Positions 10,601 through 20,129 of a stretch of DNA of 64,000 nt are shown piece by piece. The position numbers and the translations under genes are program-made. The notes under the pieces were generated by a model. The model was not told where the DNA came from. It did no database searches and saw nothing but the letters and a program-made list of their open reading frames with translations. This DNA is from Leishmania donovani (taxonomy: Eukaryota; Euglenozoa; Kinetoplastea; Trypanosomatida; Trypanosomatidae), in the NCBI RefSeq assembly GCF_000227135.1, contig NC_018254.1, forward strand, positions 59,317 through 123,316. The letters are read 5' to 3'. Each line of letters opens with the position of its first letter. Position 1 is the first letter of the stretch.

Positions 10601-10990
10601 TGTTCGGCTACGCTCAAGAAAAACCTCAAGTGGTGCATCTGAGAAAGAAAGGCTTTCCTGCCTCTCCTCCACCTCCAGTGCACCCAATGGAACTTTCGAG
10701 TAAGCTGGTGCGCCAGCACGGCGTCTGGGGTTGCTGCTGATGTACTCGAATGTCAACGGAACGTAATCTTCGCTATTGTCCGAGAGCAAGTCCGATGCCT
10801 CCGTCTCCTCGTAGGACGACGTCTCGTATTCATCATCACTGACTCGTCCCGCACGTCGAGAAGCACCGCCAGCCACGAAGTGCATCCGTAGAGCACTTTC
10901 ATCACTCGAATCCGAAAGTGATGGGGACAAGGCTTTCCGGACACCACGCGCCGGTACAGCCCTTTCGGTGGATCTCGCTCTCTGCTGCAT
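7670..10990 (-). CDS. 1106-residue protein with two kinds of internal repeat; function unknown
   Basis: I do not recognise this protein as a named family. The N-terminal 200 residues are acidic and disordered. Three imperfect repeats of about 90 residues follow (about 211-296, 321-412 and 424-515). Each has a helix like LVRRLKDPNTEV, then an F-x2-[VL]-[DS]-[WF] core (AFEEVDWSNRDF), then IRAYMEA, and closes with [KE]AIMSLPSEEAV. The rest, about 595-1060, is disordered and carries at least six short units in which a basic cluster is followed by SxS plus a hydrophobic residue and an acidic stretch, for example RSLSITSLPDLEADEV and ELSVSAIPENLVGEIVE. Basic clusters (RKRRPR, KKKRRPK) suggest a nuclear, possibly chromatin-bound, scaffold. 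The 90-residue unit loosely recalls the ET domain of BET proteins, which is speculation. The start at 10990 is the first ATG. Confidence 0.75.
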   Translation of the reverse strand: MQQRARSTERAVPARGVRKALSPSLSDSSDESALRMHFVAGGASRRAGRVSDDEYETSSYEETEASDLLSDNSEDYVPLTFEYISSNPRRRAGAPAYSKVPLGALEVEERQESLSFSDAPLEVFLERSRTRRQCGPGAKDVNRVEVKSSVSSHHKDEDGTSSTNSGALPIAFERRKKTHNIGKVKQSTYEILDTELSVSLPDEEEAPLNAQLIYTLIKRLRNPSDEVSLEAFDFVDFSDENFKEELGPLKEIKALLEEKASNPIMENTKHNHAVKEAVQSLPPDNAIAAKVKAIKSCPIRPSKPRIRLHRGGEAEMEKAEAIADLVRRLKDPNTEVPLRAFEEVDWSNRDFDMVLALLKPIRAYMEAKEVAKEKPAEGTMSGASVLDNKIKKAIMSLPSEEAVAAAMRAVKNRAMLSSPSNGDAIRHLVARLKGSGQTVKLCEFDKLDWNDRNFSRELEPLQQIRACMEAMEALEQKPGENVMATQPALDEQIKAAIMSLPPEKVISVKTQMLKMYERASTRAQGSQRVKVTKLSAPAGTQKKLKDSFIMSNPSKKLKTKEGNLSASSSQVMQVGARVMSLKQPKYAAKESTALSAPAKKVRRSRIRGDRSVSISKVDDDTPPGEIIDDNQELPESRESPRLEAVTTSRCLSRMPSRPAGAKKPERRTRNYRQANNISFSSVPTEEPGVIQEENELIGTKRKAGRRRAPHKLCRSLSITSLPDLEADEVLEEPSPLNTRGVPPATLAPARKAKSRRSHTKLPGDNAQFDQPSNEVASGLDDNNTALQGKAHSATKKKRRPKVNNKSCSFIEVYLDEVCEIHDESATELKGVELQHDTSPPKRTQKLLRRRRPADEGNGRALDYSKPETGEAGKLDDAQHSNAATAKGRRVNVHRTRSAHTSMIGELKSGEIVERPDETHILYTSSAASTPIPEEASARRVNRQAIPARAQKVSCMTCDFSSTARKRRPRLHMSKELSVSAIPENLVGEIVENAPDLLAATAPVSGSFSNARLSKVHTGPARRLPLLKGSGRGSLRYTDPPNSSLRSSAKSRKEVIMPSVDASFIPDTVSSSPTPPSSALRRSTEAIPHVTMVAAKLCDDIQCISSV

Positions 10991-11835
10991 GGAGGCCGAT
11001 TTGTAGGAAGTACTATCCGAGAAAGAGTCTTCTTACTACTTCTTCAAGTGGGAAAAAGCAATAGCGCGAGAGTGCTGAGTAGTTACGGAAGCAAAGGAGC
11101 AGAGCAGATTGTGAAGCGGGAAGGAAAACAGACAGCATGCTGAGCAATCAATTTGAAAAAGCGAATAGCATTCAAGATGTTCTTTCCGCAAAAGCGTGAA
11201 CATCTTTACAACATCGATCGACCCTTCGTTACTCGCTCTCCAAACATAGAGTCGGAAGAGTGGCTGCTGCTTCGCAGATATAACAGGAAAAGAGAGACGA
11301 TGCTCATATTCCTGTGTATTGTCTGATGAAGAGGCTTACTCTCAGTGAGGCTACAAGCTATCCGGTGTGTTTCAACACGGAGACAGTGGTATCATTGCTT
11401 ACCAGAGAACAAGTAGAAAAAAAAGACACAAGAAAGCGCCTCCTGCTCCACATGAGGGCACACAAGAGAACGTCATGTCCAAAATAGGTGCTCACTATCG
11501 TCTCCTCACTGCCCACCTTGGGCAACAAAGAAAAAGTGAGACGATATCTGAGTGCAGTACACCAACGCTGAAGAGCAGGGGCGAAAATTGCTTTCACGCG
11601 CACACGGCACTTCTGCTTACCTCACTCGGAGAACGCTAATGGTGGCACAACAAGGACCTGTTTCGACTAAAAAATCCTAAGAGAAATAATTGTGTACACG
11701 TCTCATGACACACGTCTTATGTACTGTTCTCCTTTGGAATCAAGATGCTAAGAACAGCTTTCACTCGATGATTCCACTACCGATTGGGCAAGAGAATATA
11801 GCGCTGGTTTAACAAAAACAGTTTGCCTCCACCAC
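10991..11835. other. Intergenic spacer between ACP and the 1106-residue protein
   Basis: This 0.85-kb spacer is relatively A/T-rich, with no coding frame of note. It should hold the ACP 3' UTR and the leader of the downstream gene. On the minus strand ctttctcggatag, about 30 bases before the ATG at 10990, is a possible splice acceptor. Confidence 0.55.
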
Positions 11836-12288
11836 TTACTTGGCCATGGGGTTTTGTGCAATGTACTCGACGGCGTCGGGAATGGACTGGATTTTCTCCG
11901 CATCGTGATCCGGGATGTCTAGAATAAATTCTTGTTCGATCGCAAACACAACCTCCACTACATCGAGAGAGTTCAAACCCAGATCCTTCACAAAGTGTGA
12001 CTCAGGGGTCACCTTGGAGGCATCGACCTTCTCAAAGTTCTTTACTACCTCCAAAACACGGGTGAGGACGTCGTTCTTGTCAAGCAGGTACTGACCACTG
12101 CGGGAAGACGGTTCATCGTGGTGGCTGCCGGAGTACGCTCGCAGCGAGCACATGAAAGAAGGGATGACGCGAGCATGAGATCCTGAAGGGATACGGACAG
12201 CACTTCGCATCTGCGAGGACCTAGCCACAGCAGCGACTAAGGTAAACGCTGAGCGATTGCCCAGACGACGAATAACTGGGCGCTGCAT
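11836..12288 (-). CDS. ACP: Mitochondrial acyl carrier protein
   Basis: The 150-residue protein is a type II acyl carrier protein. Its first 60 or so residues are rich in Arg, Ser and Ala (MQRPVIRRLGNRSAFT), a typical mitochondrial targeting sequence. The carrier domain occupies about 68-148. The prosthetic-group motif reads DLGLNSLDVVEVV, with Ser107 as the 4'-phosphopantetheine attachment site; the usual DSL is NSL here, which is tolerated in mitochondrial ACPs. It carries acyl chains for mitochondrial fatty acid synthesis (octanoate for lipoate) and, in other eukaryotes, joins complex I and iron-sulfur assembly through LYR proteins. It is the first gene of the minus-strand block, immediately beside the strand-switch region. 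Confidence 0.95.
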   Translation of the reverse strand: MQRPVIRRLGNRSAFTLVAAVARSSQMRSAVRIPSGSHARVIPSFMCSLRAYSGSHHDEPSSRSGQYLLDKNDVLTRVLEVVKNFEKVDASKVTPESHFVKDLGLNSLDVVEVVFAIEQEFILDIPDHDAEKIQSIPDAVEYIAQNPMAK

Positions 12289-12341
12289 TCTCTCTGCTCT
12301 GCTGAGTTTGGGGTTTATGCTCGTTTCTTCCTTCTTTTCCT

Positions 12342-12343
12342 CT
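12342..12343 (-). promoter_or_regulatory. Predicted spliced-leader acceptor for ACP
   Basis: Read on the minus strand, a T-rich tract runs into catctccctttttcacag, with the AG about 54 bases before the ACP ATG. It is the first good acceptor of the leftward transcription unit. Confidence 0.5.
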
Positions 12344-13919
12344 GTGAAAAAGGGAGATGTTTAGAGCAGTCGGCAGGTGTGCTCGGCTCTTGAAAAAAAA
12401 AAACACAAACAGCAAAAAAAGTGTCTAGTCGTTGGCAGAGCAGTGTTTTAACCAAGGGCAGAGGCGAAGTAAGCGGAAGGAAAGTGAAGAATGGAAAGTG
12501 AAGATGAAGAGATCAAGAGCAAGCTTGGCGGGAATCCGAAACAGGTGCATTGGATTCACTATTCCACAGCATTGCCATGAGAAATGCCTCAGAGTCCCTT
12601 ACAGCAGCTACTGGGAAACAGTGCCAGACCGCGAGGAGGGTTCAACAGTACAAGCTCTGGAGAAAGAAGCTGAGGAACGCATGCTATTTCTGCTTTGGAA
12701 AATGAGACTCAAACCAAGCGCAAGAGATATACTCGCGAAACAGAGCATCAAAAGAACAGTGATTGAACTGAGCCTAAGGAGGCACGCGGCGAACGAATAG
12801 AGATCATTGGGCGCCGAGACGATGCTTCAGGAAAGGCAGCGTAAAGAAATAGAACTACGTGCTGAAAGTGCAATCCAGTCCAAGAGAAAACACCCCCGAG
12901 AGAAGCACATATAGTTCTAAATCAGAGCATCTTTACGCATCCACACTGCTTGCAACACGATTTACCTGGCCATATGGTGCATTCTTTGCTGACAACACCT
13001 TCGCTCTCCCCTGTATTTTTCACAAGACACATGGCAAAAGTGATCATAGGCACCAAACTCGCCTCATGCACGCTCGGCCAACCGCCGGCCGCCATGTGAG
13101 CAGGAAAACAAAGGATCGTCATTGGCAGTCTCAGAGCTGCCATCCCTTAATTAGTGCGAGAGAGCCAGAGGCACCCCTGCTTTTCCTTCGAAGTGGAAGT
13201 ACAAATGTTTCTTTTTATGGTAACTGTGATGAAATTCAAGTACAAAATATCCCAAGACACATCGTGGAAAACGAAGCGTGCCCTAAAAGCTCAGACGGCA
13301 AACAAAACAATACTATAAAGCTGTAAAGGCTCAACAATGGTAAACAAAACGGATTGAGGCAAAGCTTAGAACTTTTTAGGGTACCAAAAAGAAAGACGTA
13401 CATCAAACGTCTTCAAAAACACAATCATTGCTATTGGGTATAGAGTTAATCTTAACCTACACCTAAAACTGATGATAAGCCGATGGCTGTGGTAGAATCA
13501 AGCATAGTCACAAGCAAAAGAGAACAGTACCACTCTTGCGAAGCCCCAACCCACAGGGTTCAGTGTTTTCTCTTTTTTCTTACAGCCCATGCGTTCGCTT
13601 GCAAACGTTCCTGATGCTATGCATCCTTTAAGCCACAGCAACTCGTCATCTACTGTATTGGCATCTCGCCACCTGGGCTTCAAAGCACTTATACCAGGAA
13701 AAACATCCACATGAGACTGGATACCACACTCCGGGTAACAGTTTCGTAAAACCCCACATTCTAATAAATGCTCATTCGCTTCAGTTATAATTGCAGACAT
13801 TCTCGCTCCTCAACTCGGCCTCCGCGCACCTCCCTTACGAGGCACAGTAGTAACAGCTACGCGGCTTCGCCCTATCCAGCACATCCTTCCCCCCTCCTCC
13901 ATCATGCCTTCCTCAAGTT

Positions 13920-14505
13920 GGGCAACATGCTCGGGAATCAGTACCCAGTATCCCACCCTGTGGGGAGGCCAAGTAGGCCCCTCTACCCCCTCCTATCCCC
14001 TGCCAGCGCCGGAGCCCCACTTCTCGTGGTGACAAGGGTCGAGAGTGCCTACGACGTGNNNNNNNNNNNNNNNNNNNNNNNNNNNNNNNNNNNNNNNNNN
14101 NNNNNNNNNNNNNNNNNNNNNNNNNNNNNNNNNNNNNNNNNNNNNNNNNNNNNNNNNNNNNNNNNNNNNNNNNNNNNNNNNNNNNNNNNNNNNNNNNNNN
14201 NNNNNNNNNNNNNNNNNNNNNNNNNNNNNNNNNNNNNNGGGGGGGGGGCCTGCGTGCCACCCCTACGGGGATGCACAGCAGGTGGGCGCCGGCGTGACGG
14301 GTGCGGGTGTGCGGCGACCTGCAGAGCGTGGCGGTGGTGTGGAGTATGAGGCAGGGGCCGTGCTCGGATGGCTGAGCCGGCGCGTTGCTGTAGGGCGTGT
14401 GTGTGCAGGGCTGCTTGGCACCACGCGATGTGCCCGTGACAGGGCCCGGCATAGCGTGGAGTGCAGCTAAGCTCAGATGCACCGTGACAACGAAGGAGCG
14501 TGTTG
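13920..14505 (+). mobile_element. SIDER-like element, copy 1 (inside the strand-switch region)
   Basis: The left part shares with three other window copies the block from ctcctatcccctgccagcgc through ggtgacaagggtcgagagtg. The right part shares the block from cacccctacggggatgcaca to the end near cgaaggagcgtgttg. Between them is a gap of 180 N (14059-14238) followed by poly-G. Short, non-coding, dispersed elements of this size in Leishmania intergenic DNA belong to the SIDER family, truncated relatives of ingi/L1Tc retroposons known in 3' UTRs. The family name is from memory of their size, location and composition. The 5' end (gggcaaca...) matches copy 2, not copies 3 and 4. Confidence 0.6.
14059..14238. 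other. Assembly gap (180 N)
   Basis: A run of N interrupts SIDER-like copy 1 directly beside a 10-G run. Confidence 0.99.
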
Positions 14506-15832
14506 CTAACGGCTTTCTGTTAATTCGGCTCTCGCACACGGATTTGCGTTGGTAATTATCCTAGTCACCAAATTGGAAGGGTGGTAAGCCATGTTTTTCT
14601 TCACGCACTGAAAAACTGACTTTTGTATCATTCCCCTTTTGGAGGGAGAATGAAAAACGCTGGATGCTCGCGTGTTTTTTTCTTTGTATTCTTTTCTGTA
14701 GCCTCGGCGGTGGCGGTATGTGTGTGTGTCAGTGTTACGCTTTGACAAATTATATTCCCTAGAATGTGTTCTTCTTTTTTTTTCTTCTTTGTTTAAAAGG
14801 AGCCTGATGTTTGCTGAATAATGTTTTTTATCTTTTTCAAGAGACTTTCAGTTTAAAGTGAGCAAGGGCTTCTTTACTGATGACTTCCTTTTTCCCTAGT
14901 GCTATAACTGCTCTTTTGCAGTCCTCTGCGCTGCGCGGGGTGGTTCTCAGGTTTTGAAAACCAACAAGGGAGAGGGTTCACTGGCAGCGTTTATCGATCT
15001 ATCGAAGAAAGAGAAGTACCGTAGGGAGAAGTTGGCTCTTCGAGCGCTATATCGATCCTGCTTCTTTGGTGGTCTGCTGTACACTTTCCCGATTGCAAGT
15101 AGAAATGTTTGTGCCTGTTTTTTCTGGGTCTCTTTTACACTTTCCTCAGCTTGTGTTACCGAGGTCACGGTTAATAAATGTGAAACGTTAGCATTGGGGA
15201 CGCCACGGAAGCTCAGTTGATTACACCACTCCCGGCCTCTTTACCCTCTGTTCGACTCCTTGAATTATACTTGTATATCTGTTGACTTGTTCCTGGTAGA
15301 ATGACACGTTGTAAAAAAAAAGCAGTGAGCTCACCTCCTGTATACTATCAATATTTATTAGCTGTCTGGGAATAACCGGTAGTTGCCCTTTTTTCATGTA
15401 CTCGACGGTGTCGAAGTTGTCAAGCTGCTCTTTTCTCTATATTGCATGCAATGGATACGCTTTTCCCGTATCGCTGCTTTCATGAATCGTGTATTGTATA
15501 GGAGGCAGGGGACGTGAGAGTGTTTCCGTCGAGAAACTATTCTGGGCTATGCACCGATGAGTGTGCACATTAAAGGGGAGAAAATGCAAAAGTAACTGCC
15601 TCACGAGCGTGCCACCCGGGAAGCGTCTCTGTAGCCGAAAAAAAAATGCGTGCATTTCTCTATCATGACAGCGCGTCTGTGTTTGCGAAGGGCTGATGCC
15701 ATTTATTTTTATTGCAGGCTCCATTGGGTGAGCTGTACTACTGCCGTACTGTAGTTTCGTAAAGCAACTTTGCATATACTATTCCTTTGCTTTCTCTTTT
15801 TTTTTTTTGGTCGCCTTTAATTATGAAAAATT

Positions 15833-15834
15833 AG
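15833..15834 (+). promoter_or_regulatory. Predicted spliced-leader acceptor for methylmalonyl-CoA mutase
   Basis: A long pyrimidine tract (about 15784-15808, including 14 consecutive T) is followed by the first AG in gaaaaattag. That leaves a leader of about 126 bases before the ATG at 15960. It would be the first processing site of the rightward transcription unit. Confidence 0.55.
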
Positions 15835-15959
15835 CGCTCCCGGCGTCGTAGAGCTGATCTTAAGCACACAAAAACAGCAAAAGAAAGGGATCCTCTGGAA
15901 CTGCAGCCTACATATTCTGTCATTTTTTGTTACCCTAGAATCGGTGTAGGTACACAAAA

Positions 15960-18131
15960 ATGATGCGCCGGGTTTCTGTCTTGCTCTCCGCGGCATACCC
16001 ACAGGAGTGGATTGCTGCTGCAAAAAAGGAGTTAAAGAACCGCGACCCATCGACCTTGACCATTCATTCTATCAACGGATTCGACATCAAGCCGCTTTAC
16101 GTCGCCGATGATGTCGAGAGTCACCCGGCGCTGCCTGGATTCTTCCCATACACCCGTGGCGTCCACTCGACGATGTATACTGGCCGTCCGTGGACTATTC
16201 GGCAATACGCTGGCTTCTCCACTGCTGAGGAGTCCAACAATTTCTACAAGACCGCCCTAAAGAATGGACAGCAAGGTCTCTCCGTCGCGTTTGATCTGGC
16301 GACGCACCGCGGCTACGACTCTGACCATCCGCGCGTGACTGGTGATGTGGGTATGGCTGGTGTTGCGGTGGATTCAGTTGAGGACATGAAGCTACTCTTC
16401 AACGATATTCCTCTGGACAAGGTGAGTGTTTCCATGACTATGAATGGTGCTGTCATCCCTGTTCTCGCCTTTTTCGCGGTAGCGGCGGAGGAGAGCGGTG
16501 TCCCGCAAGAAAAGCTACGGGGAACCATTCAGAACGACATATTGAAGGAGTTCATGGTGCGGAACACGTACATTTTCCCTCCAACTCCTTCAATGCGCAT
16601 CCTTGGTGATGTTATGGCCTACCTGAGCAAGCGTCAGCCTATGTTCAATAGTATCAGTATCAGTGGCTATCACATACAAGAGGCAGGTGGTCACGGTGCC
16701 TTAGAGCTAGCATTCACCATTGCCGACGGCCTTGAATACATCCGCTGCGCCGAGCAGCGCGGTTTGACGGTGGACGATGTGGCGCCGCGCTTTTCCTTCT
16801 TTTTTGGCATTGGCATGAACTTCTACTGCGAGATTGCGAAACTTCGGGCTGCCAGGATGCTGTGGGCGACGTACGTGAAGAAGAAGTTCAATCCCAAGAA
16901 TCCTAAGAGTCTGCTTCTGCGAACGCACTCACAGACGTCCGGCTGGTCGCTGACGGAGCAGGACATGGAAAACAACATCATTCGTACCACGATTGAGGCC
17001 ATGGCAGCTGTGATGGGCGGTGTGCAAAGTCTGCACACGAATGCCTTCGATGAGGCAGTGGCACTCCCGTCAATACAGAGTTCTCGTATCGCGCGTAACA
17101 CACAGATCATCATTCAGGAAGAAACACACATTTGCAGCGTTGTCGACCCATGGGGTGGCTCGTATATGATGGAGGCTCTGACGCAGGAGATGATCAAGAA
17201 GGCATCCGCAATCATTGACGACGTGGAAGCGAAGGGCGGTATGACCAAATGCATCGAGGAAGGGTTCCCCAAGCTGATGATAGAGGAGAGCGCCGCGCGG
17301 CGGCAGGCGGCCATTGATTCTGGCGCGGAGACCATTGTTGGCGTTAACAAGTACGTTAACCCAGTCGATAAGATACCTGAGACGCTTCGCATCGATGACA
17401 AAAAGGTACGTGCAGGTCAGATTGCTGCCTTGGAGAAGCTGAAGGCTACCCGCGACACGGCCAAGGTACGGGAAATGCTCAAGAAAGTGACGGAGGCTTG
17501 TAGGGACGAGAAGATCAATATTCTCGAGGCTGCTATTGAGGCTGCGCGGGCACGTGCAACGCTCGGCGAGATTACTTCTGCTATGGAGGAGGTCTACGGC
17601 CGTTACGTTGCAAGGAGCCAGGTAGTGCAAGGCGTATACTACAACTCCTACCTGAGAGGGGGCAACAAGGAGGATCAGAATCACGTCGCGGCTGTCAAAG
17701 CTCGCATCGACGCCTTCGCTGCGAAGGAAGGTCGTCGCCCGCGTATTATGGTGGCCAAAATAGGCCAGGACGGACATGACCGTGGGGCAAAAGTGGTAGC
17801 CACTGGTCTTGCTGACATGGGCTATGATGTAGATATCGGCCCGCTCTTCCAGACCCCCGAGGAGGTTGCCCGCCATGCTGTCGAAAACGACGTGCACATC
17901 TGCGGCGCGAGCTCACTGGCTGCAGGTCATCGAACGCTGATTCCGCAGCTCATCCAGGAGCTGAAGAAGCTTGGTGCCGACGATATCATTGTCACTGCCG
18001 GTGGCGTTATACCACCCGATGACTACCAGAGTCTCTATGACGCCGGCGTAAAACTCATCTTTGGTCCCGGCACGCCCATACCGAAGTGTGCTGAACAGAT
18101 GATCGAGGTCCTTGAGGCTCGTCAGAAATGA
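15960..18131 (+). CDS. MCM: Methylmalonyl-CoA mutase, mitochondrial
   Basis: The 723-residue, adenosylcobalamin-dependent enzyme interconverts (R)-methylmalonyl-CoA and succinyl-CoA in the mitochondrion, linking propionate, odd-chain fatty acid and branched amino acid breakdown to the TCA cycle. The short N-terminus MMRRVSVLLSAA is compatible with mitochondrial import. The substrate barrel spans about 15-560, with the family signatures YTRGVHSTMYTGRPWTIRQY and SVAFDLATHRGYDSDHPRV. The C-terminal B12-binding domain (about 585-720) carries the D-x-H-x-x-G motif at D604-H606-G609, H606 being the cobalt ligand, and later GASSLAAGH and GGVIPPDDY. Length matches the single-chain mutases of animals and bacteria. 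It is the first gene of the rightward block. Two ATGs are adjacent (15960 and 15963). Confidence 0.97.
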   Translation: MMRRVSVLLSAAYPQEWIAAAKKELKNRDPSTLTIHSINGFDIKPLYVADDVESHPALPGFFPYTRGVHSTMYTGRPWTIRQYAGFSTAEESNNFYKTALKNGQQGLSVAFDLATHRGYDSDHPRVTGDVGMAGVAVDSVEDMKLLFNDIPLDKVSVSMTMNGAVIPVLAFFAVAAEESGVPQEKLRGTIQNDILKEFMVRNTYIFPPTPSMRILGDVMAYLSKRQPMFNSISISGYHIQEAGGHGALELAFTIADGLEYIRCAEQRGLTVDDVAPRFSFFFGIGMNFYCEIAKLRAARMLWATYVKKKFNPKNPKSLLLRTHSQTSGWSLTEQDMENNIIRTTIEAMAAVMGGVQSLHTNAFDEAVALPSIQSSRIARNTQIIIQEETHICSVVDPWGGSYMMEALTQEMIKKASAIIDDVEAKGGMTKCIEEGFPKLMIEESAARRQAAIDSGAETIVGVNKYVNPVDKIPETLRIDDKKVRAGQIAALEKLKATRDTAKVREMLKKVTEACRDEKINILEAAIEAARARATLGEITSAMEEVYGRYVARSQVVQGVYYNSYLRGGNKEDQNHVAAVKARIDAFAAKEGRRPRIMVAKIGQDGHDRGAKVVATGLADMGYDVDIGPLFQTPEEVARHAVENDVHICGASSLAAGHRTLIPQLIQELKKLGADDIIVTAGGVIPPDDYQSLYDAGVKLIFGPGTPIPKCAEQMIEVLEARQK

Positions 18132-18951
18132 ATGCACACATTATTTAACGCAACAAGCTTCGATTCGCAGTCTCACCACAAAACGTTTTTTTTTTTTGGT
18201 TTCACTCTGACTTTCCCCTCTTTCTGCTTGCTCTGCGAAGTCTACACGCCATGCTTCATGTACGGTATCGCTTCCCTCTTCTTCCTCTTTTCTTTTGTTT
18301 GAGTTCATTTTTTTCCCCTCTCACTCCGGGGGTTGTGCGACTGCTTTGCTCTTTTCTTGCTCAAGGCGCCTCTTCTCTCGTTTGTGAACAGGTTTGACGC
18401 CTCCCAGCTCGCGCTTTATTTCAGAAGTTTGGTATGTGGCGTCACCAACGTAGGCTTCACTGGCGCTTTCTGCAGTCTCGCCCGCGTACAACGCTCCAAA
18501 AGCATACGCGAGAAAAACTGTCAAGACCAAACAAATGCACCCGTCTGGACGCTTACAGAAGACACGGAGCGCGAGACCTCTCTCCACACCCAATTGCACT
18601 AAAGGCAGCGAAAGAAAAGAAGCTAGTTTTTTCTGTATCGTCGTACCGTGCCCAACATTTCTTTTTTTGCGTGCCACGTAACGGGCGCCGCTCGCTCTAC
18701 TCCTTCTTTACGCCCTTGCCCACGATGACTAGGCACACGACCGGTAACACGGCAGTCCACCAACGCAGCATTTGCTTTACCACTTTGCGCTCCCTCGTAA
18801 AAGGAAGGAAACAACCGGGAAAAGAAAACGACTTTAGCCCATCAGTTTTGAGCACATGACTCAGATCTGCACGTGCGCGTGTAAGCAAGCGATTTTTTCC
18901 TTTGATTTCTTACTTTTTGCTTTCGTACAGATGGCAGTAATCCTTCATGAC

Positions 18952-19523
18952 GGGCAACACCTTGCTGCGGTATCGGCACCCGGTATCCCACCCTGTGGGG
19001 AGGCCAAGTAGGCCCCTCTCCCCCCTCCTATCCCCTGCCAGCGCCGGAGCCCCACTTCTCGTGGTGACAAGGGTCGAGAGTGCCTACGACGTGGCANNNN
19101 NNNNNNNNNNNNNNNNNNNNNNNNNNNNNNNNNNNNNNNNNNNNNNNNNNNNNNNNNNNNNNNNNNNNNNNNNNNNNNNNNNNNNNNNNNNNNNNNNNNN
19201 NNNNNNNNNNNNNNNNNNNNNNNNNNNNNNNNNNNNNNNNNNNNNNNNNNNNNNNNNNNNNNNNNNNNNNNNNNNNNNNNNNNNNNNNNNNNNNNNNNNN
19301 NNNNNNNNNGGTGGGCGCCGGCGTGACGGGTGCGGGTGTGCGGCGACCTGCAGAGCGCGGCGGTGGTGTGGAGTATGAGGCAGGGGCCGTGCTCGGATGG
19401 CTGAGCCGGCGCGTTGCTGTAGGGCGTGTGTGTGCAGGGCTGCTTGGCACCACGCGATGTGCCCGTGACAGGGGCGGGGCGGAGTTCAGCTCCGATGCAC
19501 CGTGACAGAGAAGGAGCGTGTTG
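18952..19523 (+). mobile_element. SIDER-like element, copy 2
   Basis: This copy has the same gggcaaca...tatcccaccctgtgggga 5' form as copy 1, the same central block ending ggtcgagagtgcctacgacg, and the same 3' block ending agaaggagcgtgttg. A gap of 213 N (19097-19309) removes the poly-G region and the internal part. It lies in the mutase-CAND1 spacer on the sense strand, where it would be part of the mutase 3' UTR or of intergenic RNA. Confidence 0.6.
19097..19309. other. Assembly gap (213 N)
   Basis: A run of N interrupts SIDER-like copy 2. Confidence 0.99.
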
Positions 19524-20129
19524 GAGAGAGAAAAACGAAACGTTCACAGTGACAGAGCCGTTGCCCCTTCAAAACAGCGACGATCGAAGAGGGGGAGAAG
19601 AGAACGGCAGTCGAAGCTGAGTGGGCTTTGCGCTGCACTCTATGCGTGTACTGAGGCGCTTGATGCAGCGAGGCGCGAACCGCATATGTAGGCGATGCGA
19701 AATGTTGAAGGGCTTGCGGAAGGTAAAGCTGGCGAGCGCGAAAACCGTGTACTTGCGTGTCTGTCTTCTGCGAGTGCTTGGAGACTGTACAACTGGGCAC
19801 GGAGGAGGAGGCCGTTGCTCAAGTCGCACAACTTCTACTCGCATCCCCGCTTTACTTTCATCTTTGGCTCTTGACCGCAGTTTACGCATATCGACGCAGT
19901 ACACGTTGACAGAACAAACGGGAGAGACGCAGAAAGGGCTGGCATGTATGAGGTAACGGCACGCACGGCTGTTTCCTCCTGTCGTCACAAATATTGGCCG
20001 AATCCCTCCGTTTTCACCCTGACATCACCGCAGCTGTAACTGCAGCAGCAAATCGCTTGGAGCGATTCACACGCATCCCCTTCCGACAAGTATTTGCCTA
20101 CACTTTTCTCTTTGCCTCATATCAACCCC

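Larger units (their letters stand above)
12289..15959. other. Divergent strand-switch region, probable transcription start region
   Basis: Genes to the left are all on the minus strand and genes to the right all on the plus strand, so this 3.7-kb interval is a divergent strand switch. In trypanosomatids such intervals are where RNA polymerase II starts the two polycistronic units, marked by histone variants and acetylation rather than by sequence promoters. The interval is more A/T-rich than the genes around it. Frames at 12432-12800 and 12859-13326 have no recognisable content. A SIDER-like repeat with an N gap occupies about 13920-14505. A tRNA-like B-box string occurs near 15248 (see findings). 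Confidence 0.85.
18132..20129. other. Intergenic spacer between the mutase and CAND1
   Basis: This 2-kb spacer holds the mutase 3' UTR, with a T run at about 18187-18197, and SIDER-like copy 2. Downstream of the repeat, pyrimidine runs (ctgtttcctcctgtcg near 19970, then ccctccgttttcaccctg) precede a cgcag near 20030, a likely splice acceptor for CAND1. I see no gene. Confidence 0.55.

Noticed and set aside
15181..15260. Possible tRNA gene with a gttcgactcc B box
   Set aside because: No D-stem (gctc has no gagc partner) and no acceptor stem can be formed; kept only as a low-interest finding.
17070..17897. 275-codon minus-strand frame inside the mutase gene
   Set aside because: Complementary-strand shadow of a conserved enzyme.
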